The notes: generated from the letters alone by a model not told the origin. DNA of 64,000 bases from G963663775 sp963663775 (GCA_963663775.1 OY760624.1:2356001-2420000), one strand, 5' to 3'; numbered from the stretch's first letter, positions 9,150 to 18,686 are shown. A program made the numbers and translations.

Positions 9150-10352
9150 ATGAAAGTACTGGTTATCAACGCAGGCAGCTCGTCCCTCAAATATCAGCTA
9201 ATCGATATGACCGAGCAAGCAGTCATGGCAAAAGGCTTGTGTGAGCGTATCGGCATTGACGGTAAACTGACACATCAAGGGGAAGGTCACGAGGAGAAGT
9301 ATAAAGCCGATATTGCAATGCCGACACATGCGGATGCAATCAAAGCTGTCATCAATATTTTGACAGATAAAGAATGGGGTGTCATTGCAGACATGAAGGA
9401 GATCGACGCAGTCGGTCATCGTGTCGTGCATGGCGGCGAAGAATTCTCCGATTCGGTTGTGATTACCGAGGCAGTGCTGCAGGGCATTGAACAATGCGTA
9501 CAGCTCGCACCGCTGCACAATCCGCCCAACTTGACAGGCATCCATGCATGCCAAGAGGTTATGGGCAAGGATGTGCCGCAGGTTGCAGTGTTTGACACGG
9601 CGTTCCATCAGAGCATGCCGCAGTCGCACTATATGTATGCCATTCCGTATGAATATTATGAAAAGTATAAGATTCGCAGATATGGTTTCCATGGTACTTC
9701 TCACCGTTATGTTTCGCAGCAGGCAGCAGAAATGCTGGGCAAGCCGATTGAGCAGCTGAAAATTATCACCTGCCACTTGGGCAACGGTTCTTCCATTGCA
9801 GCGATTGACGGCGGTAAGTCTATTGATACCTCTATGGGCTTTACACCGTTGGACGGTTTGCCGATGGGCACCCGTGCGGGCAACATTGACCCGGCGATCA
9901 TTGAATTCCTGTGCACACACGAAAATAAGACTTCAACCGAAGTGATTGAAATTCTGAATAAAAAGTCTGGTATGCAGGGCATTTCCGGCGTTTCTTCTGA
10001 TTTCCGTGACTTGGACAATGCAGTGGAAGAGGGCAATCAGCGTGCCATCCTTGCAAAGGACATGTTTAACATTTCGGTTAAGAAAATCATTGGATCCTAC
10101 ATTGCAGAAATGGGCGGCGTAGATGCCATCGTATTTACGGCGGGTGTTGGCGAAAATGACCCGCTGGTGCGCAGAGATGTTTGCGAGCATATGGAATATT
10201 TGGGCATTAAGGTTGACCCGAACAAGAACAAGTATCGTGGCAAGCAGATGGATATTTCTGTTGATTGGGCACGTGTACGTGTTCTGGTGATTCCTACAAA
10301 CGAGGAACTTGTCATTGCACAGGATACCGAGCGTTTGGTAAAGGCACGCTAA
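9150..10352 (+). CDS. ackA: Acetate kinase
   Basis: Interconverts acetate plus ATP and acetyl phosphate plus ADP, the energy-yielding end step of acetate fermentation. The ASKHA-fold signature VINAGSSSLKYQL is at the N-terminus, GFHGTSHRYV and HLGNGSSIAAID are mid-protein, and FTAGVGEN is near the C-terminus. At 400 residues it has standard length. AAGGAG precedes ATG by about 9 bases. No pta lies next to it. Confidence 0.97.
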   Translation: MKVLVINAGSSSLKYQLIDMTEQAVMAKGLCERIGIDGKLTHQGEGHEEKYKADIAMPTHADAIKAVINILTDKEWGVIADMKEIDAVGHRVVHGGEEFSDSVVITEAVLQGIEQCVQLAPLHNPPNLTGIHACQEVMGKDVPQVAVFDTAFHQSMPQSHYMYAIPYEYYEKYKIRRYGFHGTSHRYVSQQAAEMLGKPIEQLKIITCHLGNGSSIAAIDGGKSIDTSMGFTPLDGLPMGTRAGNIDPAIIEFLCTHENKTSTEVIEILNKKSGMQGISGVSSDFRDLDNAVEEGNQRAILAKDMFNISVKKIIGSYIAEMGGVDAIVFTAGVGENDPLVRRDVCEHMEYLGIKVDPNKNKYRGKQMDISVDWARVRVLVIPTNEELVIAQDTERLVKAR

Positions 10353-10369
10353 GAACCTGTAAAAGAGCA

Positions 10370-10410
10370 GGTAATATGCGTAGATGATGCTGCGCATATT
10401 ACCGTTCTTG
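10370..10410 (+). terminator. Probable ackA terminator hairpin
   Basis: GGTAATATGCG at 10370-10380 pairs perfectly with CGCATATTACC at 10393-10403, followed by a short GTTCTT. The T run is weak, so termination may be partial. Confidence 0.55.
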
Positions 10411-10447
10411 ATACGTAAAATCTCTGCAAAAAATTTGTCTGTTTTTC

Positions 10448-10476
10448 TTGACAAAACCGAAAAAATCATATATACT
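10448..10476 (+). promoter_or_regulatory. Strong SigA promoter of tRNA-Cys
   Basis: TTGACA (10448-10453) and TATACT (10471-10476) are 17 bases apart, placing transcription start a few bases before the tRNA. It is the only good promoter before the valS T-box. Confidence 0.85.
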
Positions 10477-10494
10477 TTAATAGCTGTCGAAAAT

Positions 10495-10568
10495 GGTACC
10501 ATAGCCAAGCGGTAAGGCGTGGGACTGCAACTCCCTGATCCCCAGTTCGATTCTGGGTGGTACCTCCA
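10495..10568 (+). tRNA. tRNA-Cys (anticodon GCA)
   Basis: The acceptor GGTACCA pairs with TGGTACC, followed by discriminator T (U73 is the cysteine identity base) and encoded CCA. The D-arm is AGCCAAGCGGTAAGGC, the anticodon loop CTGCAAC carries GCA, and the T-arm contains GGTTCGA-like CAGTTCGATTCTG. All stems close, so the call is secure. Confidence 0.96.
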
Positions 10569-10584
10569 TTTTTTATAGGCAACA

Positions 10585-10833
10585 TTGCAATGACAAAGAG
10601 GAGTATTTTCTGAAACGCAGTGCAGAGAAAAGGCGGAACGGTGCAAGCCTTTGTGCGGACAGGAAAGAAGGTCGCTTTTGAGCAAGAAAAACTGAATGGC
10701 ATATACGATGTTTTAGGTTTTTTCGTTTGACCGGCGTTAACGGTTTGAAAGTGCACAGGAAACTGTGAATTTAGGTGGTACCACGGAGAAAACGCTTCGT
10801 CCTATAGTTTAGGATGTAGCGTTTATTTTTTTT
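10585..10833 (+). promoter_or_regulatory. T-box leader controlling valS
   Basis: Senses uncharged tRNA-Val and lets transcription enter valS. The T-box core TTAGGTGGTACCACGGAG is at 10771-10788, with a UGGU that matches an ACCA tRNA end, as in tRNA-Val. A competing terminator (about 10790-10832) pairs AAACGCTTCGTCCTA-like bases with TAGGATGTAGCGTTT and ends in seven T. A GTC triplet at 10671-10673 in GAAGGTCGC is my candidate valine specifier; its placement in the loop was judged by eye. Confidence 0.9.
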
Positions 10834-10860
10834 ATACAGCGAAATGATGCAAAGGAGCGA

Positions 10861-13497
10861 ATGGCTTTGTTAAATGAATTGCCAAAGGTCTATGACCCAA
10901 AAGAAACGGAAGAAAAATTATATAAATTCTGGAATGACAGCGGGTTTTTTCATGCGGAGGTCAACCCAGATAAAAAACCATATACCATTGTGATTCCGCC
11001 CCCGAATGTGACGGGTCAACTGCACATGGGGCATGCGTTTGACGAAACGCTGCAGGACATTTTGATTCGTTTCAAGCGCATGCAGGGATTTGAGGCGTTG
11101 TGGATGCCCGGCACAGACCACGCAGGAATTGCAACCCAAATCAAGGTGGAAGAAAACCTGCGCAAAGAAGAAGGCTTGACACGCTATGACTTGGGTCGTG
11201 AGAAGTTTTTGGAGCGTGTTTGGGACTGGAAGCATCAATATGGCAATCGTATTATCGAACAGCTGAAAAAGCTGGGATGCTCCTGCGATTGGGAGCGTGA
11301 ACGCTTTACGATGGATGATGGCTGCTCCAAGGCGGTACGTGAGGTTTTTGTCAATTTATATGATAAAGGCTTGATTTATAAGGGCAATCGCATCATCAAC
11401 TGGTGTCCGCACTGCACCACGGCGTTGTCTGATGCGGAAGTGGAATACGAAACCCAACCCGGACATTTGTGGCATATCAAATATCCAATTAAGGATTCGG
11501 ATGAATTTTTGGTGGTTGCGACAACCCGTCCGGAAACATTCATGGGCGATACCGGCGTGGCGGTTAACCCCAATGACGAACGCTATCAGCATCTGATTGG
11601 AAAGACTTGTATTCTGCCGATTATGAATCGTGAAATCCCAATTTTTGCAGATGATTACGTCGATATGGAATTTGGTACAGGCTGTGTCAAAACAACACCT
11701 TGCCATGACCCCAATGACTTCAGCATGGGTCAACGGCACGATTTGGAACAGATTTTGGTGTTCAACGAAGATGCGACGGTCAATGAAAATGGCGGCAAAT
11801 ATGTTGGCATGGACCGCTATGCATGCCGCAAGGCAGTCATTGCGGATTTGGAAGCCGGCGGCTATTTGGTGAAAACCGAAGAACATGAGCACAATGTGGG
11901 CACGTGCTACCGTTGTGGCACAACGGTTGAGCCAATGACATCTGCACAGTGGTTTGTCAAAATGGAGCCATTGGCAAAGCCTGCGATGGATGTGGTCACA
12001 GAAGGCAAAACCAAGTTTGTGCCCGACCGTTTTTCCAAAACCTATCTGCGCTGGATGGAGAATGTGCACGATTGGTGCATTTCTCGTCAGTTGTGGTGGG
12101 GACATCGCATTCCTGCTTTTTATTGTGAAGATTGCGGTGAAATGACGGTTTCTAAGGAAGATATTACGGTTTGCCCCAAGTGCGGCAGTCAGCATGTGCA
12201 GCAGGAAGAAGATGTGCTGGATACTTGGTTCTCTTCGGCGCTCTGGCCGTTTTCTACCTTGGGTTGGCCGGAAAAGACACCCGAACTGGACTATTTCTAT
12301 CCAACCAATACACTGGTTACGGGTTATGATATTATTTTTTTCTGGGTTGCACGTATGATTTTTTCAGGTGTAGAAAATTTGCAGCAAACCCCGTTTGATA
12401 CCGTTTATATCCATGGTTTGGTGCGCGATGCGCAGGGCAGAAAAATGTCCAAATCCTTGGGCAATGGTATTGACCCTTTGGAAGTGATTGCACAATATGG
12501 CGCAGATGCCCTGCGCTTTACATTGGCAACCGGCAACAGCCCTGGAAATGACATGCGTTTTTCAGATGAACGTGTGGAGGCAAGCCGGAATTTCTGCAAT
12601 AAAATGTGGAATGCATCCCGCTTTATCCAGATGAATTTGACGATTCAAAAGGCAGAATTGCCAGATACATTGGAGATGGAAGACAAGTGGATTTTGTCAA
12701 AATACAATACGCTTATCCGTGAAGTAACCACCAATTTGGATAAATATGAATTGGGATTGGCAGCAAGCAAGCTGAATGACTTCATTTGGGACAATTTCTG
12801 CGATTGGTATATTGAAATTGCAAAAACACGGTTGCAGAATAAAGAAAATCTTGTTTCCAGTGAAAATGCGCAAAAGGTGCTTTGCTACGTGCTTTCCGGC
12901 GCAATGCAGTTACTGCATCCGTTTATGCCATTCATTACAGAAACCATTTGGCAGGCACTTCCGCATGATGGCACAAGCGTCATGGTATCTGACTGGCCGC
13001 AATATCAGGCAGCATTGGATTTCCCAGAAGAAGAGGCGCATATGGAAACCTTGATGGAATCCATTCGTGCGATTCGCAATCGCCGTGCCGAAATGAATGT
13101 TCCACCGTCAAAGCGTGCGCAAGTAATCGTTTTTTCGGACAAAAAAGCAACCTTTGAAGCAGGACAGGTATTCTTTGCGAAGCTAGGCTATGCTTCTGAA
13201 GTCACTTTGGTGGATGCAGTACCCAGTGATGCCGCAAAAATGGTATCGGTTGTGACAGAAGATGCGCAGATTTATATGCCGATGAATGAACTCATTGATT
13301 TTGAGAAGGAACGCGCACGCCTAACCAAAGAAAAGGAAAAAGCGGAAAGCGACCTCGCATTTGTGCTGAAAAAGCTAAACAATGAAAGCTTTGTGGCAAA
13401 AGCACCGGAAAAAGTGGTTGCCGCAGAAAATGAAAAAGCCGAGCGTGCAAGAGAATTGATTGCAAAGTTGGAAGCCAGCATTGCAGCGCTTGGTTAA
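10861..13497 (+). CDS. valS: Valine--tRNA ligase
   Basis: Class I synthetase that charges tRNA-Val and edits mischarged threonine. The HIGH-type motif PPPNVTGQLHMGHAF is near residue 45, the CP1 editing domain follows with TTRPETFMGDTGVAV, and a Cys-rich zinc element (YCEDCG...CPKCG) is near residue 420-440. The KMSKS-type motif GRKMSKSLGNG is near 527, then the anticodon-binding helices and a C-terminal coiled coil (about 815-878). AAAGGAG precedes ATG. The T-box upstream and folC downstream match the common clostridial valS-folC order. Confidence 0.98.
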   Translation: MALLNELPKVYDPKETEEKLYKFWNDSGFFHAEVNPDKKPYTIVIPPPNVTGQLHMGHAFDETLQDILIRFKRMQGFEALWMPGTDHAGIATQIKVEENLRKEEGLTRYDLGREKFLERVWDWKHQYGNRIIEQLKKLGCSCDWERERFTMDDGCSKAVREVFVNLYDKGLIYKGNRIINWCPHCTTALSDAEVEYETQPGHLWHIKYPIKDSDEFLVVATTRPETFMGDTGVAVNPNDERYQHLIGKTCILPIMNREIPIFADDYVDMEFGTGCVKTTPCHDPNDFSMGQRHDLEQILVFNEDATVNENGGKYVGMDRYACRKAVIADLEAGGYLVKTEEHEHNVGTCYRCGTTVEPMTSAQWFVKMEPLAKPAMDVVTEGKTKFVPDRFSKTYLRWMENVHDWCISRQLWWGHRIPAFYCEDCGEMTVSKEDITVCPKCGSQHVQQEEDVLDTWFSSALWPFSTLGWPEKTPELDYFYPTNTLVTGYDIIFFWVARMIFSGVENLQQTPFDTVYIHGLVRDAQGRKMSKSLGNGIDPLEVIAQYGADALRFTLATGNSPGNDMRFSDERVEASRNFCNKMWNASRFIQMNLTIQKAELPDTLEMEDKWILSKYNTLIREVTTNLDKYELGLAASKLNDFIWDNFCDWYIEIAKTRLQNKENLVSSENAQKVLCYVLSGAMQLLHPFMPFITETIWQALPHDGTSVMVSDWPQYQAALDFPEEEAHMETLMESIRAIRNRRAEMNVPPSKRAQVIVFSDKKATFEAGQVFFAKLGYASEVTLVDAVPSDAAKMVSVVTEDAQIYMPMNELIDFEKERARLTKEKEKAESDLAFVLKKLNNESFVAKAPEKVVAAENEKAERARELIAKLEASIAALG

Positions 13498-13526
13498 ACA
13501 TTGGCATAAAATATTGAAAACGACTT

Positions 13527-13562
13527 GTTGCCCCCGAAATTGCAGTGCAGTTCGGGGGCAAC
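13527..13562 (+). other. Perfect hairpin between valS and folC without a T run
   Basis: GTTGCCCCCGAA and TTCGGGGGCAAC form a 12-bp GC-rich stem with a 12-base loop. The following bases, TGCAGC, are not a T tract, so a Rho-independent terminator is unlikely; an RNA-processing or stabilising hairpin is more plausible. Confidence 0.5.
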
Positions 13563-13589
13563 TGCAGCATAAGAAGGGAACGGCGCACA

Positions 13590-14885
13590 TTGGGGTATCA
13601 CATACAGGATGCTGTTGCATATATTCATACATTGGGGCGTGCAGTCGGTGCACCAGGATTACATCGCATGCGTGCGCTGCTACAAGCGTTGGGCAACCCG
13701 CAAAAGCAGCTGCGATTTGTGCATATCGCAGGGACGAATGGAAAAGGCAGTACCGCCACCATGACTGCTGCAATTTTACAATGTGCCGGATACCGCACAG
13801 GATTGTTTACATCGCCATATTTGGTGCAATTTCATGAACGCATTCGCATCAATGACGTATGGATTGCCGAGTCGGATTTGCAGCGGCTAACGAACCTCGT
13901 GGCACAGGCAGTATCACAGTTGGTACTGCCACATGGCGAAGTTGTTGGTACTTTTGAATTTGTCACTGCAATCAGCATGCTGTATTTTCAAGAAAATACA
14001 TGTGACATCGTGGTGTTGGAGGCTGGCATGGGTGGTGCTTTGGATGCCACTAACAGCATTGACGCACCGCTTGTTGCAGCGATTACTTCGATTTCCTATG
14101 ACCACACCGATGTGTTGGGTACTACCATTGCACAAATTACGCAGGCGAAGTCCGGCATCATCAAAGCAGGGAGTGCGGTAGTTTGTGCACCGCACCAAAA
14201 TCCTGCTGCACAAAAGATTGTGCAAGAAACCTGCACGGCATGTGGAGTGCCCTGTATGATACCGCATGCTGCGGAAATTCTATCTTGCGACATCAATGGC
14301 TTGAACATACAATATGCGGGTCAACAGTATCAAATTGGAATGCTTGGCAGACATCAAGCGGACAATGCCGTTACCGCTTTGCATATTGCATGGGAATTGC
14401 AGAAAAAGGGGTTTTCCATCGTAGATGATGCCATTGTCGCAGGATTACAGCACGCAAAAATAGCAGGACGATTGGAGTGTGTGCAGAAAAACCCACTGAT
14501 TTTTTTGGATGGCGCACACAACCCAGATGGCGTTTCAGCACTTTGCACCACAATGCAAGCGCTGATTGGCGAAAAAAAACTGTTTCTTGTGCTGGGAATG
14601 GTGCGCGATAAAGCGGTGAAACCTTGTGTACAGATGCTGGCTGCACATGCGGATGCAGCCTACATCGCTGCACCCGAAAATCCACGTGCGTGCGATGCAT
14701 CTGTGCTTGCGCAGCTTGCGGCAGCTGTTTGTCCTGCGGTACATAACTGCAGAACCACAGAAAATGCGCTGCAAACTGCTATTGCACAGGCAGACGATGC
14801 CACCTGCATTTTGGTTTGTGGTTCTTTATATTTGGTCGGAGAAGCGAAAAAAGTTCTGGAAAGCCGACATGAAATAGCAAAATAA
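13590..14885 (+). CDS. folC: Bifunctional folylpolyglutamate synthase/dihydrofolate synthase
   Basis: Adds glutamate to (dihydro)folate, retaining it in the cell. LGYHIQDAVAYIHTLGR matches the conserved N-terminus, HIAGTNGKGSTATM is the Mur-ligase-type P-loop, and LEAGMGGALDATN and FLDGAHNPDG are further signatures. The TTG at 13590 is preferred over an upstream frame start at 13545 because AAGGGA lies 10 bases before it and homologues begin LGY. About 431 residues is standard. Confidence 0.92.
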   Translation: MGYHIQDAVAYIHTLGRAVGAPGLHRMRALLQALGNPQKQLRFVHIAGTNGKGSTATMTAAILQCAGYRTGLFTSPYLVQFHERIRINDVWIAESDLQRLTNLVAQAVSQLVLPHGEVVGTFEFVTAISMLYFQENTCDIVVLEAGMGGALDATNSIDAPLVAAITSISYDHTDVLGTTIAQITQAKSGIIKAGSAVVCAPHQNPAAQKIVQETCTACGVPCMIPHAAEILSCDINGLNIQYAGQQYQIGMLGRHQADNAVTALHIAWELQKKGFSIVDDAIVAGLQHAKIAGRLECVQKNPLIFLDGAHNPDGVSALCTTMQALIGEKKLFLVLGMVRDKAVKPCVQMLAAHADAAYIAAPENPRACDASVLAQLAAAVCPAVHNCRTTENALQTAIAQADDATCILVCGSLYLVGEAKKVLESRHEIAK

Positions 14886-14907
14886 ACATTTAAAAATCGA
14901 TAAAATA

Positions 14908-14949
14908 GACTTGCAGCTATGAGGAGAACCATGGCTGCAGGTCTTTTTT
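14908..14949 (+). terminator. folC terminator
   Basis: GACTTGCAGCTATG pairs with CATGGCTGCAGGTC (one G-T pair), followed by six T. It separates folC from the spoIIA operon. No clear SigH promoter could be picked out in the short space before spoIIAA. Confidence 0.85.
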
Positions 14950-14967
14950 GATTTATGAGGTGAAAAT

Positions 14968-15282
14968 ATGAATATCATTCATCAATATAAAGAGGATGTG
15001 CTGAAAATCGCAATTGTTGGTGATTTGGGACATCACGAAGCACGTGAAATTATTTCTAAAATGGAAACTATTATCACATTGTGCACCGTAGGCACGGTGA
15101 TATTAGATTTATCACAGATGACGTTCATGGATAGTTCAGGGCTTGCGGTGGTGCTGCATCTGTATCGTTCGCTGAAAAGCGTCAACAGAACATTGACTGT
15201 GAAAGGCACCAATCCGCAGGCAATGCGTGTTTTTCAAGCCGCAGGGCTTCCCAAAATGATTCGATTTGAGGAGGAAGAATAA
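14968..15282 (+). CDS. spoIIAA: Anti-sigma F factor antagonist SpoIIAA
   Basis: STAS-domain protein that frees SigF from SpoIIAB in the forespore. The phosphorylatable serine motif MDSSGLAVVLHLY is present near residue 57, and 104 residues fits the family. GAGGTGA precedes ATG. It is the first gene of a compact three-gene operon (2-3 base gaps) with spoIIAB and sigF. Confidence 0.94.
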   Translation: MNIIHQYKEDVLKIAIVGDLGHHEAREIISKMETIITLCTVGTVILDLSQMTFMDSSGLAVVLHLYRSLKSVNRTLTVKGTNPQAMRVFQAAGLPKMIRFEEEE

Positions 15283-15284
15283 CC

Positions 15285-15725
15285 GTGCGTGATGTAATCA
15301 ATATGATGAGTATTAAATTTGAAAGCAGGTCCATCAATGAAGGATTTGCAAGGCAGTCGGTTGCGGCATTTGTGGCGCAGCTCGACCCGACTGTGGATGA
15401 ATTAGGTGACATCAAAACTGCCGTGAGTGAGGCGGTGACCAACAGTATTGTACATGCTTATCAAGATAAACTGGGTTACATAACCGTTTCTGTACGTATT
15501 TTGGACGAGCACTGCGTGGAAATCAAGGTAAAAGACAGCGGCTGCGGCATTGCGGATATTCAAAAAGCACGTGAACCTTTGTTCACGACTGGAGATGACA
15601 CGCGGTCTGGCATGGGATTCACGATTATGGAAAATTTTATGGATAAATTACGTGTGCGTTCCACCATGGGACGTGGAACCATTGTGACCATGACAAAAAC
15701 CTTATCCCAACGAAGCGGGGGGTAG
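15285..15725 (+). CDS. spoIIAB: Anti-sigma F factor SpoIIAB
   Basis: GHKL-type serine kinase and anti-sigma factor that holds SigF inactive and phosphorylates SpoIIAA. The N-box EAVTNSIVHAY, G1 box DSGCGI and G2 box GMGFTIMENFMD are all visible. GTG start with GAGGAGGA about 10 bases upstream. At 146 residues it has the normal size. Confidence 0.94.
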   Translation: MRDVINMMSIKFESRSINEGFARQSVAAFVAQLDPTVDELGDIKTAVSEAVTNSIVHAYQDKLGYITVSVRILDEHCVEIKVKDSGCGIADIQKAREPLFTTGDDTRSGMGFTIMENFMDKLRVRSTMGRGTIVTMTKTLSQRSGG

Positions 15726-15728
15726 GAC

Positions 15729-16439
15729 ATGGTTGCAGAGGAAACTTGCGAGTTGATTCAGCAAGCACAGGCAGGGGACAAACATGCGGAATCGCTGCTT
15801 TTAGAAAAAAATAATGGGCTTATTTGCAGTATCATGCGTCGATTTTTTGGTCGTGGCATTGAACAGGATGATTTATATCAGTTGGCAGCAATGGGATTTA
15901 TTAAAGCGGTGCGTGGATTTGACTGCGCATATGGAACAGCGTTTTCTACCTATGCGGTACCGAAGATTGCCGGGGAGATACGGCGGTTTTTGCGAGATGA
16001 TGGGCTGATTAAAGTCAGCCGCTCGATCAAAGACTTGTCGGTTCGGCTGCATCACCTGCAAAACGAGATGGAAACAGAAATGGGACGTGAAATCACCATT
16101 GGAGAATTGGCAGAGCGAGCACAAATCCCCATTGAAACAGCGGCAATGTGTGAACAAGCCACCCGTACCACAGACTCATTGGAGCGTCCGCTTTCGGAGG
16201 AAGGGTCTACCTTGGGCGAACTTTTGGGTGACAATGGAATTGAGGACAAAATCACACTCCGTTTGAGTTTAAAACAAGCGATGCAGACCCTACCGCAGCG
16301 AGAAAAAGAGGTTTTGGGTTTGCGCTTTGGACGTGCAATGACACAAGCAAAGGTCGCCGCCATTTTAGGCATCTCGCAAGTGCAGGTGTCACGCATTGAA
16401 CGGCATGCAATTGCAGCCTTGCGCAAGCAAATGCTGTAA
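15729..16439 (+). CDS. sigF: RNA polymerase sporulation sigma factor SigF
   Basis: Forespore-specific sigma factor. Region 2 carries FSTYAVPKIAGEIRRFLRDD and the region-4 helix-turn-helix is ALRKQML-terminated with QAKVAAILGISQVQVSR. At 236 residues it is slightly short of the B. subtilis protein but complete. Its presence with both regulators shows the organism's lineage can sporulate. Confidence 0.95.
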   Translation: MVAEETCELIQQAQAGDKHAESLLLEKNNGLICSIMRRFFGRGIEQDDLYQLAAMGFIKAVRGFDCAYGTAFSTYAVPKIAGEIRRFLRDDGLIKVSRSIKDLSVRLHHLQNEMETEMGREITIGELAERAQIPIETAAMCEQATRTTDSLERPLSEEGSTLGELLGDNGIEDKITLRLSLKQAMQTLPQREKEVLGLRFGRAMTQAKVAAILGISQVQVSRIERHAIAALRKQML

Positions 16440-16472
16440 AACCGCAGGCTTTATCATGATGCACGCTTTTAT

Positions 16473-16501
16473 TTGCAATTTGGCAGCGAGCACGATATAA
16501 T
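16473..16501 (+). promoter_or_regulatory. SigA promoter upstream of the MYG1-helicase pair
   Basis: TTGCAA (16473-16478) and a perfect TATAAT (16496-16501) are 17 bases apart. Start near 16508 leaves a 108-base leader before the MYG1 gene. Confidence 0.7.
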
Positions 16502-16615
16502 GAATAGCATACCAACGATTCATACAGCATGTGATAAGACAGAAAAAATGCTGTTGCGACGAAGGTTTTGCGATAAATACAGCTTCTAGTTGATATTCAG
16601 AGAAATGAGAGTAAA

Positions 16616-17482
16616 ATGAACGAAAATAAGCACTATGCTATGACACATGGCGGAAAGTTTCATGCCGATGATGTGTTCTCCGCCGCTCTTTTGGGTATTC
16701 TGCATCCAGGGATAGAAATTATCCGTACGTTCCAGATACCTGAAAACTTTGACGGTATTGTATTTGATATGGGATTTGGCGCATTTGACCACCATCAGGA
16801 AAATGCGGACGTTCGGGAAAATGGCGTGCCTTATGCAGCATTCGGTCTGCTTTGGCGTGAATTTGGACAGGCGGTGCTCATACAGATGGGGTGTGCGGCA
16901 GCGTTGGCGGAAGATGAAGCACTGCGCTTTGATGCCAGCTTTGTGCAGCCATTGGATGAAGAAGACAACACTGGATGCAAAAATGACTTGGCCAGTGCCA
17001 TTGCGACCTTCAATGCCAGTTGGGATACGCAGGACTCTGCGGATGAATGCTTTGAGGAAGCGGTTATATTCGCTACCAAGATTTTGGAAAAGCGATTTGA
17101 CAGAATTTTAAGCACACAACGGGCAAAGACAATGGTAGAGGAGGCACTTGCGCACATGGAGGATTCCATTGTGGTGCTTCCGATGTATGCGCCGTGGAAA
17201 AAGGTGTTAGTGCCTTCCACCGCAAAGTTTGTGGTATATTCTTCCCAACGGGGCGGTTTCAGCGCACAGGTGATTCCCATAGACCTTGACAGCAACGAGG
17301 CAAAATGTTCTTTTCCGCAGGAATGGGCTGGAAAAACAGAAGCGGAACTACCGCACCTTTCTGGAATTGATACGCTGCGATTTTGTCACAAAGGACGCTT
17401 TCTGATTACTGCGGGTTGTCTGGAGGATGCCATCCAAGCATGTAAACTGGCACAAGCAGAAAACGGAAAGGAAGCACCATGA
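16616..17482 (+). CDS. MYG1/UPF0160 family metal-dependent hydrolase
   Basis: A DHH-like family; the eukaryotic member MYG1 is a 3'-5' RNA exonuclease. THGGKFHADDVFSAALL gives the first metal ligands and GAFDHHQ the DHH-like motif. The full 288-residue length is kept, with the C-terminal GFSAQVIP segment typical of the family. GAGAG precedes ATG. It overlaps the helicase gene by ATGA, suggesting joint RNA turnover, which is inference. Confidence 0.85.
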   Translation: MNENKHYAMTHGGKFHADDVFSAALLGILHPGIEIIRTFQIPENFDGIVFDMGFGAFDHHQENADVRENGVPYAAFGLLWREFGQAVLIQMGCAAALAEDEALRFDASFVQPLDEEDNTGCKNDLASAIATFNASWDTQDSADECFEEAVIFATKILEKRFDRILSTQRAKTMVEEALAHMEDSIVVLPMYAPWKKVLVPSTAKFVVYSSQRGGFSAQVIPIDLDSNEAKCSFPQEWAGKTEAELPHLSGIDTLRFCHKGRFLITAGCLEDAIQACKLAQAENGKEAP

Positions 17483-18618
17483 ATTTTGAAGCATTGGGGA
17501 TGCAGGACGGTATCTGTAAAGGGCTGCTGGCGCAGGGAATCGACACGCCAACCCCCATACAAGCACAATCGATTCCAATGATTTTGGCAAACAAAAATTT
17601 ACTTCTGCAAGCAGAAACAGGATCAGGCAAAACGCTTGCGTATCTTCTGCCGCTGTATGCACGGTATGCGCCGGACGTGCGTGGTATACAGACCATCATT
17701 CTCGTGCCGACAAGAGAGCTGGCGATGCAGGTACATCGTCAGGTAGAACTTCTTTCGCAAAATGCAGATATGCAACTCACATCTGCTGTAGTGATAGGCG
17801 ATGTGAATATCAATAGCCAAATCGAGAAGTTGAAAGCAAAGCCGCAGATAGTAATTGGTACAAGTGGCAGAATCATTGAGCTGATAAAACGAAAAAAAAT
17901 CACTGCACATACCATTAAAACCCTTGTGATTGATGAAGCAGATAAAATGCTGGAACGCAACAACATGGAGGGCGTGAAGGCGATTATGAAGGCGGTGATG
18001 CGTGACACACAAATCATTATGCTGTCTGCCAGCGTTTCGGACAAGACACAAAAAACAGCAGGAGAAATGGTGCATGCGCTGGAAACTGTGAAAATTAGCC
18101 AGACTCTGCGCATCCCTGTACATATTCAACATTTGTTTATTGTTGCAGAGGAACGGGACAAATTTGAAACATTTCGCAAACTGAATTTCATCCTACAGCC
18201 GAAGCGTGCCATTGTGTTCATCAACAATGCGGATAAAATTGACATGATGACTGCCAAGATGCAGTATCATAAAATTAGGGGTGCCTGCATACAAGGTGCA
18301 AGTGCGAAAGAACGCCGCAAAAATGTGTTGTCTGACTTTGCAGCAGGAAAACTGCAAATTTTGATGGCAACAGATATTGCCGCACGCGGCTTGCACATCG
18401 AGGACATCGAACTGGTGTTTAACATTAGTATGCCAGAAGATTCGATGGATTATTTGCATCGCGCAGGCAGAACAGGACGGAACAGTGCGGAGGGAACGGT
18501 GATTTCTATCGTGACAAAGCGAGAATTGGTACTGCTCCAGCAATATCAAAAGGCATTTGGCATCCGCATACAGGAAATCAAAATGCGCAACGGAGAAATT
18601 TTACATGCTATGTTATAG
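17479..18618 (+). CDS. DEAD-box RNA helicase
   Basis: ATP-dependent RNA remodeller. Q-motif region TPTPIQAQSIP, Walker A QAETGSGKT, Ia PTRELAMQ, DEAD box VIDEADKML, motif III SAS (SAT in most), and motif VI HRAGRTGR are in order. At 379 residues it lacks the long C-terminal RNA-binding tail of CsdA/DeaD proteins and is closer to a minimal CshB/RhlE-like core. Coupled start with the MYG1 gene. Confidence 0.93.
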   Translation: MNFEALGMQDGICKGLLAQGIDTPTPIQAQSIPMILANKNLLLQAETGSGKTLAYLLPLYARYAPDVRGIQTIILVPTRELAMQVHRQVELLSQNADMQLTSAVVIGDVNINSQIEKLKAKPQIVIGTSGRIIELIKRKKITAHTIKTLVIDEADKMLERNNMEGVKAIMKAVMRDTQIIMLSASVSDKTQKTAGEMVHALETVKISQTLRIPVHIQHLFIVAEERDKFETFRKLNFILQPKRAIVFINNADKIDMMTAKMQYHKIRGACIQGASAKERRKNVLSDFAAGKLQILMATDIAARGLHIEDIELVFNISMPEDSMDYLHRAGRTGRNSAEGTVISIVTKRELVLLQQYQKAFGIRIQEIKMRNGEILHAML

Positions 18619-18636
18619 GCAATAGGGAAATACAGG

Positions 18637-18686
18637 AAGCACCCCCGAGCAGTACATATTGTATTGCTCGGGGGTGCTTATATTCT
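18637..18686 (+). terminator. Strong hairpin ending the housekeeping block
   Basis: AAGCACCCCCGAGCA (18637-18651) pairs perfectly with TGCTCGGGGGTGCTT (18665-18679), followed by ATATT. The T tract is poor, but the 15-bp GC-rich stem marks a clear boundary before the CIS locus. Confidence 0.6.

Noticed and set aside
8872..9153. 93-codon + strand ORF in the ackA leader
   Set aside because: No ribosome-binding site, composition unlike coding DNA, and it overlaps the tmcAL start and the ackA promoter region.
9933..10685. 250-codon minus-strand ORF across ackA and tRNA-Cys
   Set aside because: It runs antisense through a tRNA and a conserved kinase gene, so it is not a gene.
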